Assembly (NCBI GenBank): GCA_002431915.1
Contig: DJEP01000005.1
Location: 1 to 31,636, forward strand
DNA length: 31,636 nucleotides
DNA from: Lachnospiraceae bacterium UBA5895
GTDB taxonomy: Bacteria > Bacillota > Clostridia > Lachnospirales > Lachnospiraceae
Reading direction: 5' to 3'
The position numbers and the translations under genes were made by a program. This document shows positions 9,490 to 17,320 of this stretch, piece after piece. Below the pieces are notes generated by a model. The model was not told where the DNA came from. It was given only the letters and a program-made list of their open reading frames with translations, and made no database searches. Each line of letters starts with the position of its first letter. Position 1 is the first letter of the stretch.

Positions 9490-10824
9490 ATGAAAGATAT
9501 GACGCAGGGAAAACCACTAAAATTGATTATCGGTTTCGCCATCCCCATGCTGATCGGTAATATATTCCAGCAGATATATAATGTGGCGGACACGGTGATC
9601 GTGGGGAGATTCCTGGGAGAGAGTGCACTGGCAGGCGTGGGAAGTACAGGAACCCTGACTTATTTTCTGCTGGCGCTGGTCAGTGGCATGTGTAACGGTG
9701 CCGGGCTGGTGGTGGCGCAGTGTTTTGGTTGTGGGAATAAAGAACGACTGGCGAAGACCGTGACGGCACTTGTCTGGGTGGCAGGGGTGCTGACCTGTAT
9801 TATGTCACTTATCGGAATCTTCTGTGCAGAATTTTTCCTGCGGCTGTTAAGTGTACCGGAGAATGTCATGGGCTATTCCGCAGAGTATCTCCATATCATC
9901 TATACCTTTGTCTTCGGAAGTGTCATCTACAACGGATGCGCGGCGATCTTGAACAGTGTAGGAGATTCCAAGACTCCGCTGCGTGCGGTGATCGCTTCAT
10001 CGGCAATGAATATTGCTTTTGACCTGTTTTTCATTATTGTCTGCAAAATGGGGGTAGCGGGAGCAGCTTATGCGACGATTCTGGCACAGTGCACTTCAGC
10101 GGTGATCTGCTTTGTAAAAGTGTGGAAAGTGAGAGAAGAAATCGGATTATCCCTGATGAAGTGGAAACCCGAAGTGAATTATATCCATCTGGTGGTAAAG
10201 ACCGGATTCCCGGCGGCGTTTCAGTCCTGCATGATCGCACTGGGCGGCATGAGTGTACAGAGGCTGGTGAATTCCTTCGGCTCGTCCACCATGGCAGCTT
10301 ACGTGGCAGCAAACCGTGTGGACAGCGTGGCGATTCAGGTCATTGTCTCTATCGGAACGGCACTTTCGGTATTCACCGGGCAAAATATTGCGAAAAATCA
10401 ATATGACAGAATCAGAGAGGCACTATATAAGACGTTGGGTGTCATGGTGGGAGCCAGCATTTTTATCGCCGCCATGGTACTCATTTTCCGGGTGCAGTTA
10501 ATGACGCTGTTTTTGGATGCAAACGAATCGGGAGAAGCTATCGGCATCGGCTGTACGTATCTGACCATCATCGGCGTGGCTTATGTGATTGCCGGAGTGA
10601 TGCAGAGTTATCAGAATGTGATCCGTGGCGCCGGAGATGTGAATACCTGTATGGTGGCGGGGCTGACGGAACTGTCCGGCAGGATCGTGTTCGCCTACCT
10701 GGTGTCCGGAATCTTTGGCGTGACGGGAATCTGGATCGCCACACCCCTGTCCTGGAGCTGCGGCTGCATCATTCCCGTGCTCCGGTATTATTCCGGCAAA
10801 TGGAAGCACAAGAAGCTGGCATAA
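9490..10824 (+). CDS. MATE-family multidrug/organic-compound exporter
   Basis: Integral membrane protein of 444 residues with about twelve hydrophobic helices. The N-terminus (GKPLKLIIGFAIPMLIGNIFQQIYN, with ADTVIVGRFLG) and the internal half-repeat near residue 240 are characteristic of the MATE (MOP superfamily) fold, a cation-coupled antiporter. It follows the GH35 gene by 63 bp with an AAGAGGAT ribosome binding site and shares the strand, so it is probably in the same operon. Its presence in a sugar locus is unusual but recurs in Lachnospiraceae. The substrate cannot be told from sequence; export of an inhibitory metabolite or plant phenolic is one guess. Confidence 0.93.
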   Translation: MKDMTQGKPLKLIIGFAIPMLIGNIFQQIYNVADTVIVGRFLGESALAGVGSTGTLTYFLLALVSGMCNGAGLVVAQCFGCGNKERLAKTVTALVWVAGVLTCIMSLIGIFCAEFFLRLLSVPENVMGYSAEYLHIIYTFVFGSVIYNGCAAILNSVGDSKTPLRAVIASSAMNIAFDLFFIIVCKMGVAGAAYATILAQCTSAVICFVKVWKVREEIGLSLMKWKPEVNYIHLVVKTGFPAAFQSCMIALGGMSVQRLVNSFGSSTMAAYVAANRVDSVAIQVIVSIGTALSVFTGQNIAKNQYDRIREALYKTLGVMVGASIFIAAMVLIFRVQLMTLFLDANESGEAIGIGCTYLTIIGVAYVIAGVMQSYQNVIRGAGDVNTCMVAGLTELSGRIVFAYLVSGIFGVTGIWIATPLSWSCGCIIPVLRYYSGKWKHKKLA

Positions 10825-10825
10825 T

Positions 10826-10858
10826 GGCCGGAACCGCCGGCTTGTGTCTATTCCGGCC
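10826..10858. terminator. Inverted repeat at the convergent gene ends (possible bidirectional terminator)
   Basis: Arms 10826-10833 and 10851-10858 (GGCCGGAA and TTCCGGCC) are perfect over 8 bp with a 17-base loop. They span the short gap between the MATE and AraC genes, and the right arm lies in the AraC coding end. No T-run follows on either strand, so intrinsic termination would be weak. Confidence 0.4.
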
Positions 10859-11846
10859 GCATCCATCCGGCAAATTCCAAAATGGACTGGTTCTCCGCCT
10901 TTTTCTCGCTCTGCTGCATCTGCTTGCGGTATTCTCTGGGAGACATCTGCATCAGCTTGATGAAGTAGCGGTTAAAGCTGGATACGGAATGGAATCCTAC
11001 CATTTCGGAAATGTCCAGAATGGAATGTTCTGTACTGCGCAGCAGAATACAGGATTTTAATATCCGGGTATTGTTCACATAGTCTAATGGCGAAGTGCCC
11101 ATAATATCATGGAAGACCCGGCGGAAGTGTGTCGGACTCCAATGGCACAGTTCCGCCAGATATTCAATGGTAAACTGCTGCATATAATTTTCTTCAATAT
11201 AATCCAAAGCGGGTGAGATCACCAGAGAGTTTTCGGCGATCTCACCTTCTTTTTTGCGGTCCTGTAGGGATAGGATCTCGGGAGAACCCGGTTTCGCAGT
11301 GTCGGGGTTGACACCGCCGAGACTTTCGATCCGGTACAGTTCGATATAGAGGGAACACAACAGGCTTCTGGCGCTGATCTGATAGCAGGGATTCTGTTCC
11401 TCCAGCTCATGGATGATATGAGACACCAGATAGTTAATGTGAGGGAAAGCATCCTGACTGAAAATATAGCGGAAGCCGGGAAAGCCGTCTGTGGACAGGT
11501 CGTAATTTTTCCAGGAAGCGGGAAGAAGATTGCGGAACAGCTCCTTCGGATCCAGAAACAGATAGGACCAGTGGCTCTTGGTACCGGGAGTGCTGTAAGT
11601 GGTGTGGGGGACGTTGCGGGGCAGGACAGTGACATCGCCGGCATGGAAGGTCTGCTTTTCCCCGTTGATCTCTAATGTGCCGCTGTCGGAATGACAGATC
11701 CCGATCTCCAGACAATTATGGAAGTGGAGACTTCCGCTGGGGATGTCCGAAATCTTCCAATAATCACCGGACAGAAGCAGTACGGGAAACTGCATGGGCA
11801 GATAGTAGCTTCTGTATTCTGTAACGACTCGTCTCGACTTGGCCAT
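10848..11846 (-). CDS. AraC-family regulator with cupin sensor domain, probable activator of the ABC importer
   Basis: Regulator of 332 residues. The N-terminal half has a cupin signature (HFHNCLEIG, then a GDVTVLPRNVPHT turn) typical of sugar-sensing AraC proteins. The last 100 residues hold the double helix-turn-helix (FTIEYLAELCHWSPTHFRRVFHD, and ILDISEMVGFHSVSSFNRYF), followed by a short charged tail. AGGAGG seven bases before ATG 11846 fixes the start. It is divergent from the ABC importer genes across a 427-bp gap, the usual arrangement for control of the transporter and downstream hydrolases. A palindrome overlaps its own promoter, consistent with autoregulation. The ligand is presumably a pectic mono- or disaccharide. 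Confidence 0.94.
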   Translation of the reverse strand: MAKSRRVVTEYRSYYLPMQFPVLLLSGDYWKISDIPSGSLHFHNCLEIGICHSDSGTLEINGEKQTFHAGDVTVLPRNVPHTTYSTPGTKSHWSYLFLDPKELFRNLLPASWKNYDLSTDGFPGFRYIFSQDAFPHINYLVSHIIHELEEQNPCYQISARSLLCSLYIELYRIESLGGVNPDTAKPGSPEILSLQDRKKEGEIAENSLVISPALDYIEENYMQQFTIEYLAELCHWSPTHFRRVFHDIMGTSPLDYVNNTRILKSCILLRSTEHSILDISEMVGFHSVSSFNRYFIKLMQMSPREYRKQMQQSEKKAENQSILEFAGWMRPE

Positions 11847-11924
11847 TTCCTACCTCCTGTGGAATGTATCGAAATCCTTTGTGCATCCTGCCGGACAACA
11901 CAAAAAATGTATTTGCTTCAATGG

Positions 11925-11946
11925 AAATAATGTCCATACATTATTT
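11925..11946. promoter_or_regulatory. Palindromic operator candidate
   Basis: Perfect 9-bp arms (AAATAATGT at 11925-11933, ACATTATTT at 11938-11946) surround CCAT. The site overlaps the -10 box and the expected start point of the AraC promoter. A bound dimer would block that promoter, so this is a candidate autorepression site. Confidence 0.5.
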
Positions 11947-11972
11947 ATAACAATTAAATTGGACAAAATCAA
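11944..11972 (-). promoter_or_regulatory. Promoter candidate of the AraC/cupin regulator
   Basis: On the minus strand, TTGATT (11972-11967), a 17-bp spacer and TATAAA (11949-11944) give 4/6 and 5/6 matches to consensus. The resulting leader before ATG 11846 is about 90 bases. Confidence 0.55.
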
Positions 11973-12048
11973 CCATTATGTTGTATAAATAACAGGTATG
12001 CTTTTGGCATCGTTTCCGGAATGAAACCTAAAAATGGCTAAAAAACTT

Positions 12049-12068
12049 GAAAAATGCGACGCTTTTTC
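12049..12068. repeat. Bulged inverted repeat in the importer control region
   Basis: GAAAAATGCG (12049-12058) pairs with CGCTTTTTC (12060-12068) over 9 bp if the T at 12055 is bulged out. It lies upstream of the candidate importer promoters, so it could be an activator site or an RNA hairpin. There is no T-run after it on the plus strand. Confidence 0.4.
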
Positions 12069-12170
12069 ACAAAATACATGCTATGACATTGAAAAGTGGA
12101 CGTAATAAGAAAACTTACGAAAAACGAACATAATTTATAATGGTTGTTTTTGCATAGTTTTCTATAACGT

Positions 12171-12201
12171 TTGATTAGAAAAATATGACAACTTGTATGA
12201 T
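12171..12201 (+). promoter_or_regulatory. Weak promoter candidate of the ABC importer operon
   Basis: TTGATT at 12171-12176 and TATGAT at 12196-12201 are separated by 19 bp, longer than optimal. It is about 70 bp before the first permease gene. An activator-dependent promoter is plausible. TATAAT at 12136-12141 is an alternative -10. Confidence 0.35.
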
Positions 12202-12273
12202 AATATGCTTACAAGGTTACAAAAAAGTGTACAAAGTGACGAGAAAATATACTGACACTTGAGGAGGTTCGAT

Positions 12274-13227
12274 ATGGCAAAAAAGAATGCAGCCAACGTG
12301 GTGGGAGTGAAAACGAAAATCACTTGGAAACAAGCTTTTAAAAGAGACTGGCAATTATATCTGCTGTTGCTGTTTCCACTGATTATGGTATTTGTATTCA
12401 GCTACGGTGCTTACCCGGGACTGCGGATGGCCTTCATGGATTACAAACCGGCAAAAGGATATGCAGGCAGCGAATGGGTGGGAATGAAAACATTCATTAA
12501 GATATTTAAGGATGCCGATTTCATCCGGGCGCTTCGCAATTCCGTAGTATTTAATCTGGCGGATCTGATCGTTGGATTCCCGATGCCGATCATCCTGGCA
12601 CTGATCCTGAATGAATTAAGATATCCCAAATTTAAGAAAGTATCCCAGACGATCCTGTATCTGCCGCACTTCCTCTCCTGGGCTATCATTGGAAGCGTAG
12701 CGATGACAATGTTCCGTCCCAACTCCGGTCTGGTGAACATCCTGTTAACCAACCTGGGTGTGATTTCCGAAGGAATTCCTTTTCTGAACGAGAAATGGCA
12801 CTGGGCAGTAACGTATCTGCTGATCGGCGTATGGCAGACAATGGGATGGGGCACGATCCTCTACCTGGCAGCAATCACCGGCATCAACGGAGAACTGTAT
12901 GAAGCAGCCATGATCGACGGCGCAAACCGCTGGAAGAGAATGTGGCACATCACACTCCCCGGTATCAAGAGTACAGTAGTAACACTGCTGATCCTGAACC
13001 TCGGACGTGTCATGGGAAGTAACTTAGAGAGACTGACCGCGTTAGAGAATTCACAGGTCAAAGACTTCCAGTATCAGCTGGCTGTCTACATATATAATAA
13101 AGGTATCGGAGCCGGAAAGTTCAGCGCAGCCACCGCAGTTGGCCTGTTCCAGTCACTGATCGGACTGATCCTGGTTCTGCTATCCGATAAATTTGCCAAG
13201 AAGCTTGGCGAAGATGGATTACTGTAG
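12274..13227 (+). CDS. Carbohydrate ABC transporter permease (LplB/YteP type)
   Basis: First membrane subunit of a CUT1-type sugar importer, 317 residues with six predicted membrane helices. The conserved cytoplasmic EAA loop is seen at about 210-230 (EAAMIDGANRWKRMWHITLPGI), where the ATPase docks. The N-terminal motif with KRDWQLYLLLLFPL and YGAYPGLRMAF is typical of the LplB/YteP group, which serves uronic-acid and pectic oligosaccharides in Bacillus. The frame is open to a TTG at 12259, but ATG 12274 follows GAGGAGG at 12261-12267 and is the clear start. It is followed by the second permease gene 12 bp later. No ATPase gene is nearby, so a shared MsmX-like ATPase is expected. Confidence 0.95.
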   Translation: MAKKNAANVVGVKTKITWKQAFKRDWQLYLLLLFPLIMVFVFSYGAYPGLRMAFMDYKPAKGYAGSEWVGMKTFIKIFKDADFIRALRNSVVFNLADLIVGFPMPIILALILNELRYPKFKKVSQTILYLPHFLSWAIIGSVAMTMFRPNSGLVNILLTNLGVISEGIPFLNEKWHWAVTYLLIGVWQTMGWGTILYLAAITGINGELYEAAMIDGANRWKRMWHITLPGIKSTVVTLLILNLGRVMGSNLERLTALENSQVKDFQYQLAVYIYNKGIGAGKFSAATAVGLFQSLIGLILVLLSDKFAKKLGEDGLL

Positions 13228-13239
13228 GAGGTGAGTAAG

Positions 13240-14169
13240 ATGAAGAAAAAAGAAGTGAATATCAATGAAGAATCTACCTCCGCAGGCGGAGCTCATGCGG
13301 TCAACAAATTCCGCATCAGCGATTTCATCATGATGGCAGTGATCGTCATCCTCTGTGCCAGCTGTGTATTGCCTTTCCTGCATGTAGCAGTAAAGTCCAT
13401 TTCCGGTAATACCGCAGTAATGTCCAAGAGCGTTTACTTCTGGCCCAAGGACATCACCTTCGAGGCTTATAAAAAGGTATTTGCAGACAACTCCATGACC
13501 TACTCCATGATCTTCTCGGTAATCGTTACCCTGATCTTCACGGTCCTGGGAATGCTGGTATGTACCTGCGCAGCTTACCCTCTCTCCAAGAAGAGATTAA
13601 AGGGTAAAAAGTTACTGACCTTCCTGCTGATGGTACCGATGTACTTCAGCGCCGGCATCATCCCCAGCTACCTGTTATACCAGAAGCTGCATGTGCTGGA
13701 TACCATGTGGGTGTTGATCTTACCTCTGATCTATTCCCCGTACAACATGCTGATCATGAAGAACTACTTCCAGAGCACGATTCCCGACAGTTTGGAAGAA
13801 TCCGCTTTCCTGGATGGCGCAACCAATTTCCAGATCTTAAGCAAGATCGTATTACCGCTGTCCAAACCGATTCTGGCAACGTTGTCTCTGTTCTATGCTG
13901 TAGGACGTTGGAATGCTTATTCAGACAACATGTACTACACCAAGAGCGCGAACCTGAAACTGATCCAGTACAAGTTGTATCAGCTGGTAGCATCCGCAGC
14001 GGAAGCACAGACCTCTTCCCTGGCAGATACCGGCAGTGCGATCCAGTCCACACCCGAAGTATTGCAGGCAGCCAGCATCATGTTCGTAACCATTCCTATC
14101 ATCGTTATCTACCCGTTCTTACAGAAGTACTTCGTACAGGGTACCATGATCGGAGCAGTTAAGGGCTAA
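13240..14169 (+). CDS. Carbohydrate ABC transporter permease (YtcP type)
   Basis: Second membrane subunit, 309 residues with about six helices and the EAA loop at about 186-206 (EESAFLDGATNFQILSKIVLPL). The C-terminal FVQGTMIGAVKG is a hallmark of the YtcP/LplC group. It pairs with the preceding permease. ATG 13240 is preferred over the in-frame GTG at 13231 because the GTG overlaps the AGGAGG ribosome binding site (13226-13231). It lies 160 bp before the binding-protein gene. Confidence 0.95.
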   Translation: MKKKEVNINEESTSAGGAHAVNKFRISDFIMMAVIVILCASCVLPFLHVAVKSISGNTAVMSKSVYFWPKDITFEAYKKVFADNSMTYSMIFSVIVTLIFTVLGMLVCTCAAYPLSKKRLKGKKLLTFLLMVPMYFSAGIIPSYLLYQKLHVLDTMWVLILPLIYSPYNMLIMKNYFQSTIPDSLEESAFLDGATNFQILSKIVLPLSKPILATLSLFYAVGRWNAYSDNMYYTKSANLKLIQYKLYQLVASAAEAQTSSLADTGSAIQSTPEVLQAASIMFVTIPIIVIYPFLQKYFVQGTMIGAVKG

Positions 14170-14260
14170 AAAGTAATCGGTAATAATTAATAAAGAAGCA
14201 ATGATAACCATGTTAGTTTTCCCTGAAACCGGGGGTACACATAAACTATGTATTTAAATT

Positions 14261-14329
14261 AAGGAGGAAAATCCTCTCCTCGCCAAGGGACTCGGATTTT
14301 TCCTTCGGAAAAACAAGGAGGATTGATTT
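14261..14329 (+). promoter_or_regulatory. Structured mRNA leader with duplicated Shine-Dalgarno and sequestering segment
   Basis: The spacer before the binding-protein gene has two SD-like sequences: AAGGAGG at 14261-14267 (no start codon near it) and AAGGAGG at 14315-14321, nine bases from ATG 14330. GAGGA 14264-14268 pairs with TCCTC 14272-14276 as a hairpin. AATCCTC 14270-14276 could instead pair with GAGGATT 14318-14324 and cover the true SD. Between them, TTTTTCC 14297-14303 and GGAAAAA 14307-14313 form a third hairpin. These structures may tune translation or protect the downstream message from decay, which would raise binding-protein output. The pairings are seen; the function is inferred. 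Confidence 0.5.
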
Positions 14330-16054
14330 ATGAAGAAGAATACTCTTCACAAGGTAATGGCAACAGCACTGGTTGGTGCTATGGCAATGAGCACTCTGAC
14401 CGGATGCGGCAGCAGCGCTGACACAAACGCAGATGCCGGAACAAAGGAGTCTGTAGCAGAGAGCTCCGCAGCAGCAAGCACAGACGAGGGATCCACTGCA
14501 GTAGCAGGTATTGATGGTTGGGAGCCTTTTGCAAGCAATGTAACTTTACAGATTCCCGTATACGATCGTGGTTCTTCCGGAAACGGATGCTCTGACGTAG
14601 AGAACAACTACTGGACCAACTGGGTACAGGAGAACTTCGGTGACAAGTACAACATCACTGTAGAATATGTAGGAATTACCCGTAGCGACGTTATGACCGA
14701 TTACGCTATGCTGGCAGCAAGCCAGAGCCTTCCTACCGTCTGTATGGAATATGACTATGATAAGCTGGCAAGCTGGCAGGCAGACGGCTATCTGCAGACT
14801 TACGATGTAGAAGAGTTCAAGCAGATCGCTCCTACCTACTGGGAGACCATGGTAGAGCACGGCAACGATGCTTACACCAAGCTGGATGACGAAGATTATC
14901 TGTTACTTGGCTACAGACCTTACGGTAATACCACTTATACCTGGTGTACTTTCTATCGTCAGGACTGGCTGGAGGAGGCTGGCTTCTCTGAGTATCCCGT
15001 TGGCGACAACACCAAGCTGTTAGAGTTGTATGCAAAACTGGTAGAGAATGGTCACAAGTATCCCTTAAGCGGTAAGAAAATAAGCGGCGCAGGTATCGAC
15101 CAGAACTATGGTTACAGAGATTATCCTCAGGATGAGACCACATGGGCAACCACCGGTGACTATCAGATCCCCGCACTGTCCACCGAAGCTCAGAAGAGAT
15201 TCCTGAAATTCGAAAACGAGCTGTACAATGATGGTTACTACAATCCCGAGTACTACTTAAGAGATGCTTCCGAGGCAGAGGCAGACTTCATCAACGGTGA
15301 AGCATTTACCTGGACCGGATATGTATCTTCCAGCATGAACGTACTGAATTCCTTCTATGATGCTAACCCCGATGCCAAGCTGGCAATCGCAGTTACTCCT
15401 TCCACCTGGACACAGGATGAGACCTGGGGATCTTCCGCTTCTTATAGACCCGGAACCAACTTCGGCATGATGATCGGCTTCGCTAACGATGCTACCGAGG
15501 ATGAAGTAAAGGCAGCTATGATGTACCTTGAGTGGCTGAACCAGCCCGAGAATCTGTTCACCATGCAGTGGGGTATCGAAGGTGTGAACTTCAACTACGA
15601 TGACAACGGCGATCCCGTAGCAGTAGCAGATCAGACCGGTCTGGCTGAGCAGCAGGGACACAACAATAACGTAGACTACTGGTGTGCAGTAACCGCAGTT
15701 AAGACTCTTGGTTCTATCGAGAAGGACATCAAGGCAATCACCCCTCAGGGCGTTCCTCAGGACTTCTATGATCAGATCCTGGCTAACTACAACGGACAGG
15801 TTGCTATCTACGAAGCAGGCAAGGCTAATTCCGACTGCCTGTTTGCAACTTCTATCGATGCAGTAACTGAGTACAACCAGACTCTGTATGATCTGTATAC
15901 CGAGTATCGTGATAAGTTGACCATGTGCTCTAAGGACCAGTTCGACGCTCTGTATGACGAGCTGAGCCAGAAGTACCTGGATGCAGGTTACCAGGAAGTT
16001 ATCGATGAGAGACAGGCTGCTTTGGATGCAGGTAACACTACCAGACTTCAGTAA
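14330..16054 (+). CDS. Extracellular sugar-binding lipoprotein of the ABC importer (LplA/YtcQ type)
   Basis: Solute-binding protein of 574 residues. The signal peptide (MKKN, a hydrophobic core, then lipobox LTGC) places the lipidated cysteine at residue 26. A Ser/Ala/Asp-rich linker follows to about residue 60. The long mature domain belongs to the large oligosaccharide-binding group that accompanies LplB/YtcP permeases, and is rich in Trp and Tyr, as expected for carbohydrate binding. Codon use is more biased than in the enzymes downstream, fitting a highly expressed surface protein. A structured leader precedes it and a terminator-like hairpin follows at 16085-16113. Given the enzymes downstream, the likely ligand is a rhamnogalacturonan oligosaccharide. 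Confidence 0.95.
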   Translation: MKKNTLHKVMATALVGAMAMSTLTGCGSSADTNADAGTKESVAESSAAASTDEGSTAVAGIDGWEPFASNVTLQIPVYDRGSSGNGCSDVENNYWTNWVQENFGDKYNITVEYVGITRSDVMTDYAMLAASQSLPTVCMEYDYDKLASWQADGYLQTYDVEEFKQIAPTYWETMVEHGNDAYTKLDDEDYLLLGYRPYGNTTYTWCTFYRQDWLEEAGFSEYPVGDNTKLLELYAKLVENGHKYPLSGKKISGAGIDQNYGYRDYPQDETTWATTGDYQIPALSTEAQKRFLKFENELYNDGYYNPEYYLRDASEAEADFINGEAFTWTGYVSSSMNVLNSFYDANPDAKLAIAVTPSTWTQDETWGSSASYRPGTNFGMMIGFANDATEDEVKAAMMYLEWLNQPENLFTMQWGIEGVNFNYDDNGDPVAVADQTGLAEQQGHNNNVDYWCAVTAVKTLGSIEKDIKAITPQGVPQDFYDQILANYNGQVAIYEAGKANSDCLFATSIDAVTEYNQTLYDLYTEYRDKLTMCSKDQFDALYDELSQKYLDAGYQEVIDERQAALDAGNTTRLQ

Positions 16055-16084
16055 GTAAAAAGTTTTATTACAGTAAGTACATAC

Positions 16085-16113
16085 AGCCCCCAGGCATGAA
16101 TGGCTTGGGGGCT
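16085..16113 (+). terminator. GC-rich hairpin after the binding-protein gene
   Basis: An 11-bp stem (AGCCCCCAGGC at 16085-16095 with 16103-16113, one G-T pair) closes a 7-base loop. It is followed by TATATTAG rather than a real T-run, so partial termination or 3'-end protection of the importer message is more likely than a full stop. A second small hairpin, GCTCT-GAA-AGAGC, lies at 16131-16143. No clear promoter was found between here and the GH105 gene. Confidence 0.6.
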
Positions 16114-16267
16114 ATATTAGAAAAAGGAAAGCTCTGAAAGAGCGATTTTGTGAATGGGATTCTGAATAGTTGAAGATGCTTTATATTTTTTTCCGACAGA
16201 TTGTTTTATTATAAGAACAGTTGTGGGAAAAGAATATAAACCGCCGAAAGGCAGAAACGGAGGAATT

Positions 16268-17320
16268 ATGTTAAAACTGGAATATGATAAGAAAGAAATA
16301 GAGGAAGTCATTGATAAAATCGTGAAAAAGACCATGAATATGGATCTCACCTGGGACTGGCCCTGCGGTGTGGCATATTACGGAATCAGTGATGCCTATG
16401 AGAAGACCGGGAAAAAGGAATACCTGGATCTGTTAAAGGATCGTATCGATGAGCTGATCGATCTGGGATTGCCCAAGGTATGGACAGTGAATGCCTGCGC
16501 CATGGGACACTGCCTGATCACCTTATATCAGGCCACCGGAGAGCAGCAGTATCACGACATTCTCATGAGCAAGATCGCTTATTTAAGAAAGGATGCTCTG
16601 CGTTTCGGAGACCATGTATTGCAGCACACCGTATCTGCCAACAATGATTTTCCTGAGCAGTGCTGGTGCGACACTCTGTTCATGGCGGCATTTTTAATGC
16701 TGCGTGTGGGCGTGATGGAGCACGACGAAGAGTTAATTGATGATGCACTGAACCAGTATTACTGGCATATCAAATATTTACAGAACCCCAGCAGCGGACT
16801 CTGGTATCACGGCTATGACAATATTGCCGGAGATCATATGTCCGGTATCTATTGGGGAAGAGCCAATGCCTGGGCGGCGTTTACCATGTCACAGGTGGGA
16901 GGCATCCTGCCGCAGTGCTATCTGTATCCTAAGTATATCGATGTGGCTGGCTCCTTAAATGAGCAGCTGGCAGCCCTGAAGTTGTACCAGACGGAGAACG
17001 GACTGTGGAGAACTGTGGTGGATGATCCGGAGTCTTATGAAGAAATCTCCGCATCTGCGGGAATTGCCGCAGCAATGCTGACCAGAGGCAATCCTTTACA
17101 TAGCAAATACATTAACAAAGCAATCAGGGGCCTGCTTGCCAATGTCAGTGAGGACGGCAAGGTGATGAACGTATCCGGCGGAACCGCCGTGATGAGAGAC
17201 AAGGAAGGCTACCGAGGAATCCCCAGGGCGTATATCCAGGGCTGGGGACAGGGACTGGCATTATCATTTTTTGCAACGTTGTTAGTATCCGATGAGATCG
17301 AGAAGGATGGTGCATTATAA
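16268..17320 (+). CDS. GH105 unsaturated rhamnogalacturonyl hydrolase (YteR/YesR-like)
   Basis: Cytoplasmic enzyme of 350 residues that should remove the 4,5-unsaturated galacturonic acid from the non-reducing end of oligosaccharides produced by rhamnogalacturonan lyases. It is an (alpha/alpha)6-barrel protein. The WCDTLFMA motif carries the expected catalytic Asp135, matching the Asp of YteR, and the motifs SGIYWGRANAWA and SASAGIAAAM are typical. The frame is open from 16223, but ATG 16268 follows ACGGAGGAATT and is preferred. The CE12 gene begins immediately after its stop codon, so the two are translated together. This is the most specific marker that the locus targets rhamnogalacturonan; a GH88-like activity on other unsaturated uronides is a lesser alternative. 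Confidence 0.93.
   Translation: MLKLEYDKKEIEEVIDKIVKKTMNMDLTWDWPCGVAYYGISDAYEKTGKKEYLDLLKDRIDELIDLGLPKVWTVNACAMGHCLITLYQATGEQQYHDILMSKIAYLRKDALRFGDHVLQHTVSANNDFPEQCWCDTLFMAAFLMLRVGVMEHDEELIDDALNQYYWHIKYLQNPSSGLWYHGYDNIAGDHMSGIYWGRANAWAAFTMSQVGGILPQCYLYPKYIDVAGSLNEQLAALKLYQTENGLWRTVVDDPESYEEISASAGIAAAMLTRGNPLHSKYINKAIRGLLANVSEDGKVMNVSGGTAVMRDKEGYRGIPRAYIQGWGQGLALSFFATLLVSDEIEKDGAL

Larger units (their letters stand above)
11847..12273. other. 427-bp divergent control region between the AraC gene and the ABC importer
   Basis: AT-rich and without any credible coding frame. It holds the palindrome and minus-strand promoter described separately, a bulged inverted repeat at 12049-12068, and A/T-rich tracts. 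On the plus strand, -10-like TATAAT lies at 12136-12141 and TATGAT at 12196-12201, but neither has a good -35. That is expected for a promoter that depends on an AraC activator. I found no CcpA cre site by eye. Confidence 0.7.

Noticed and set aside
12259..12273. TTG start for the first permease gene
   Set aside because: The codon overlaps the GAGGAGG ribosome binding site of ATG 12274, so the later start is preferred.
13231..13239. GTG start for the second permease gene
   Set aside because: It overlaps the AGGAGG at 13226-13231; ATG 13240 has correct spacing.
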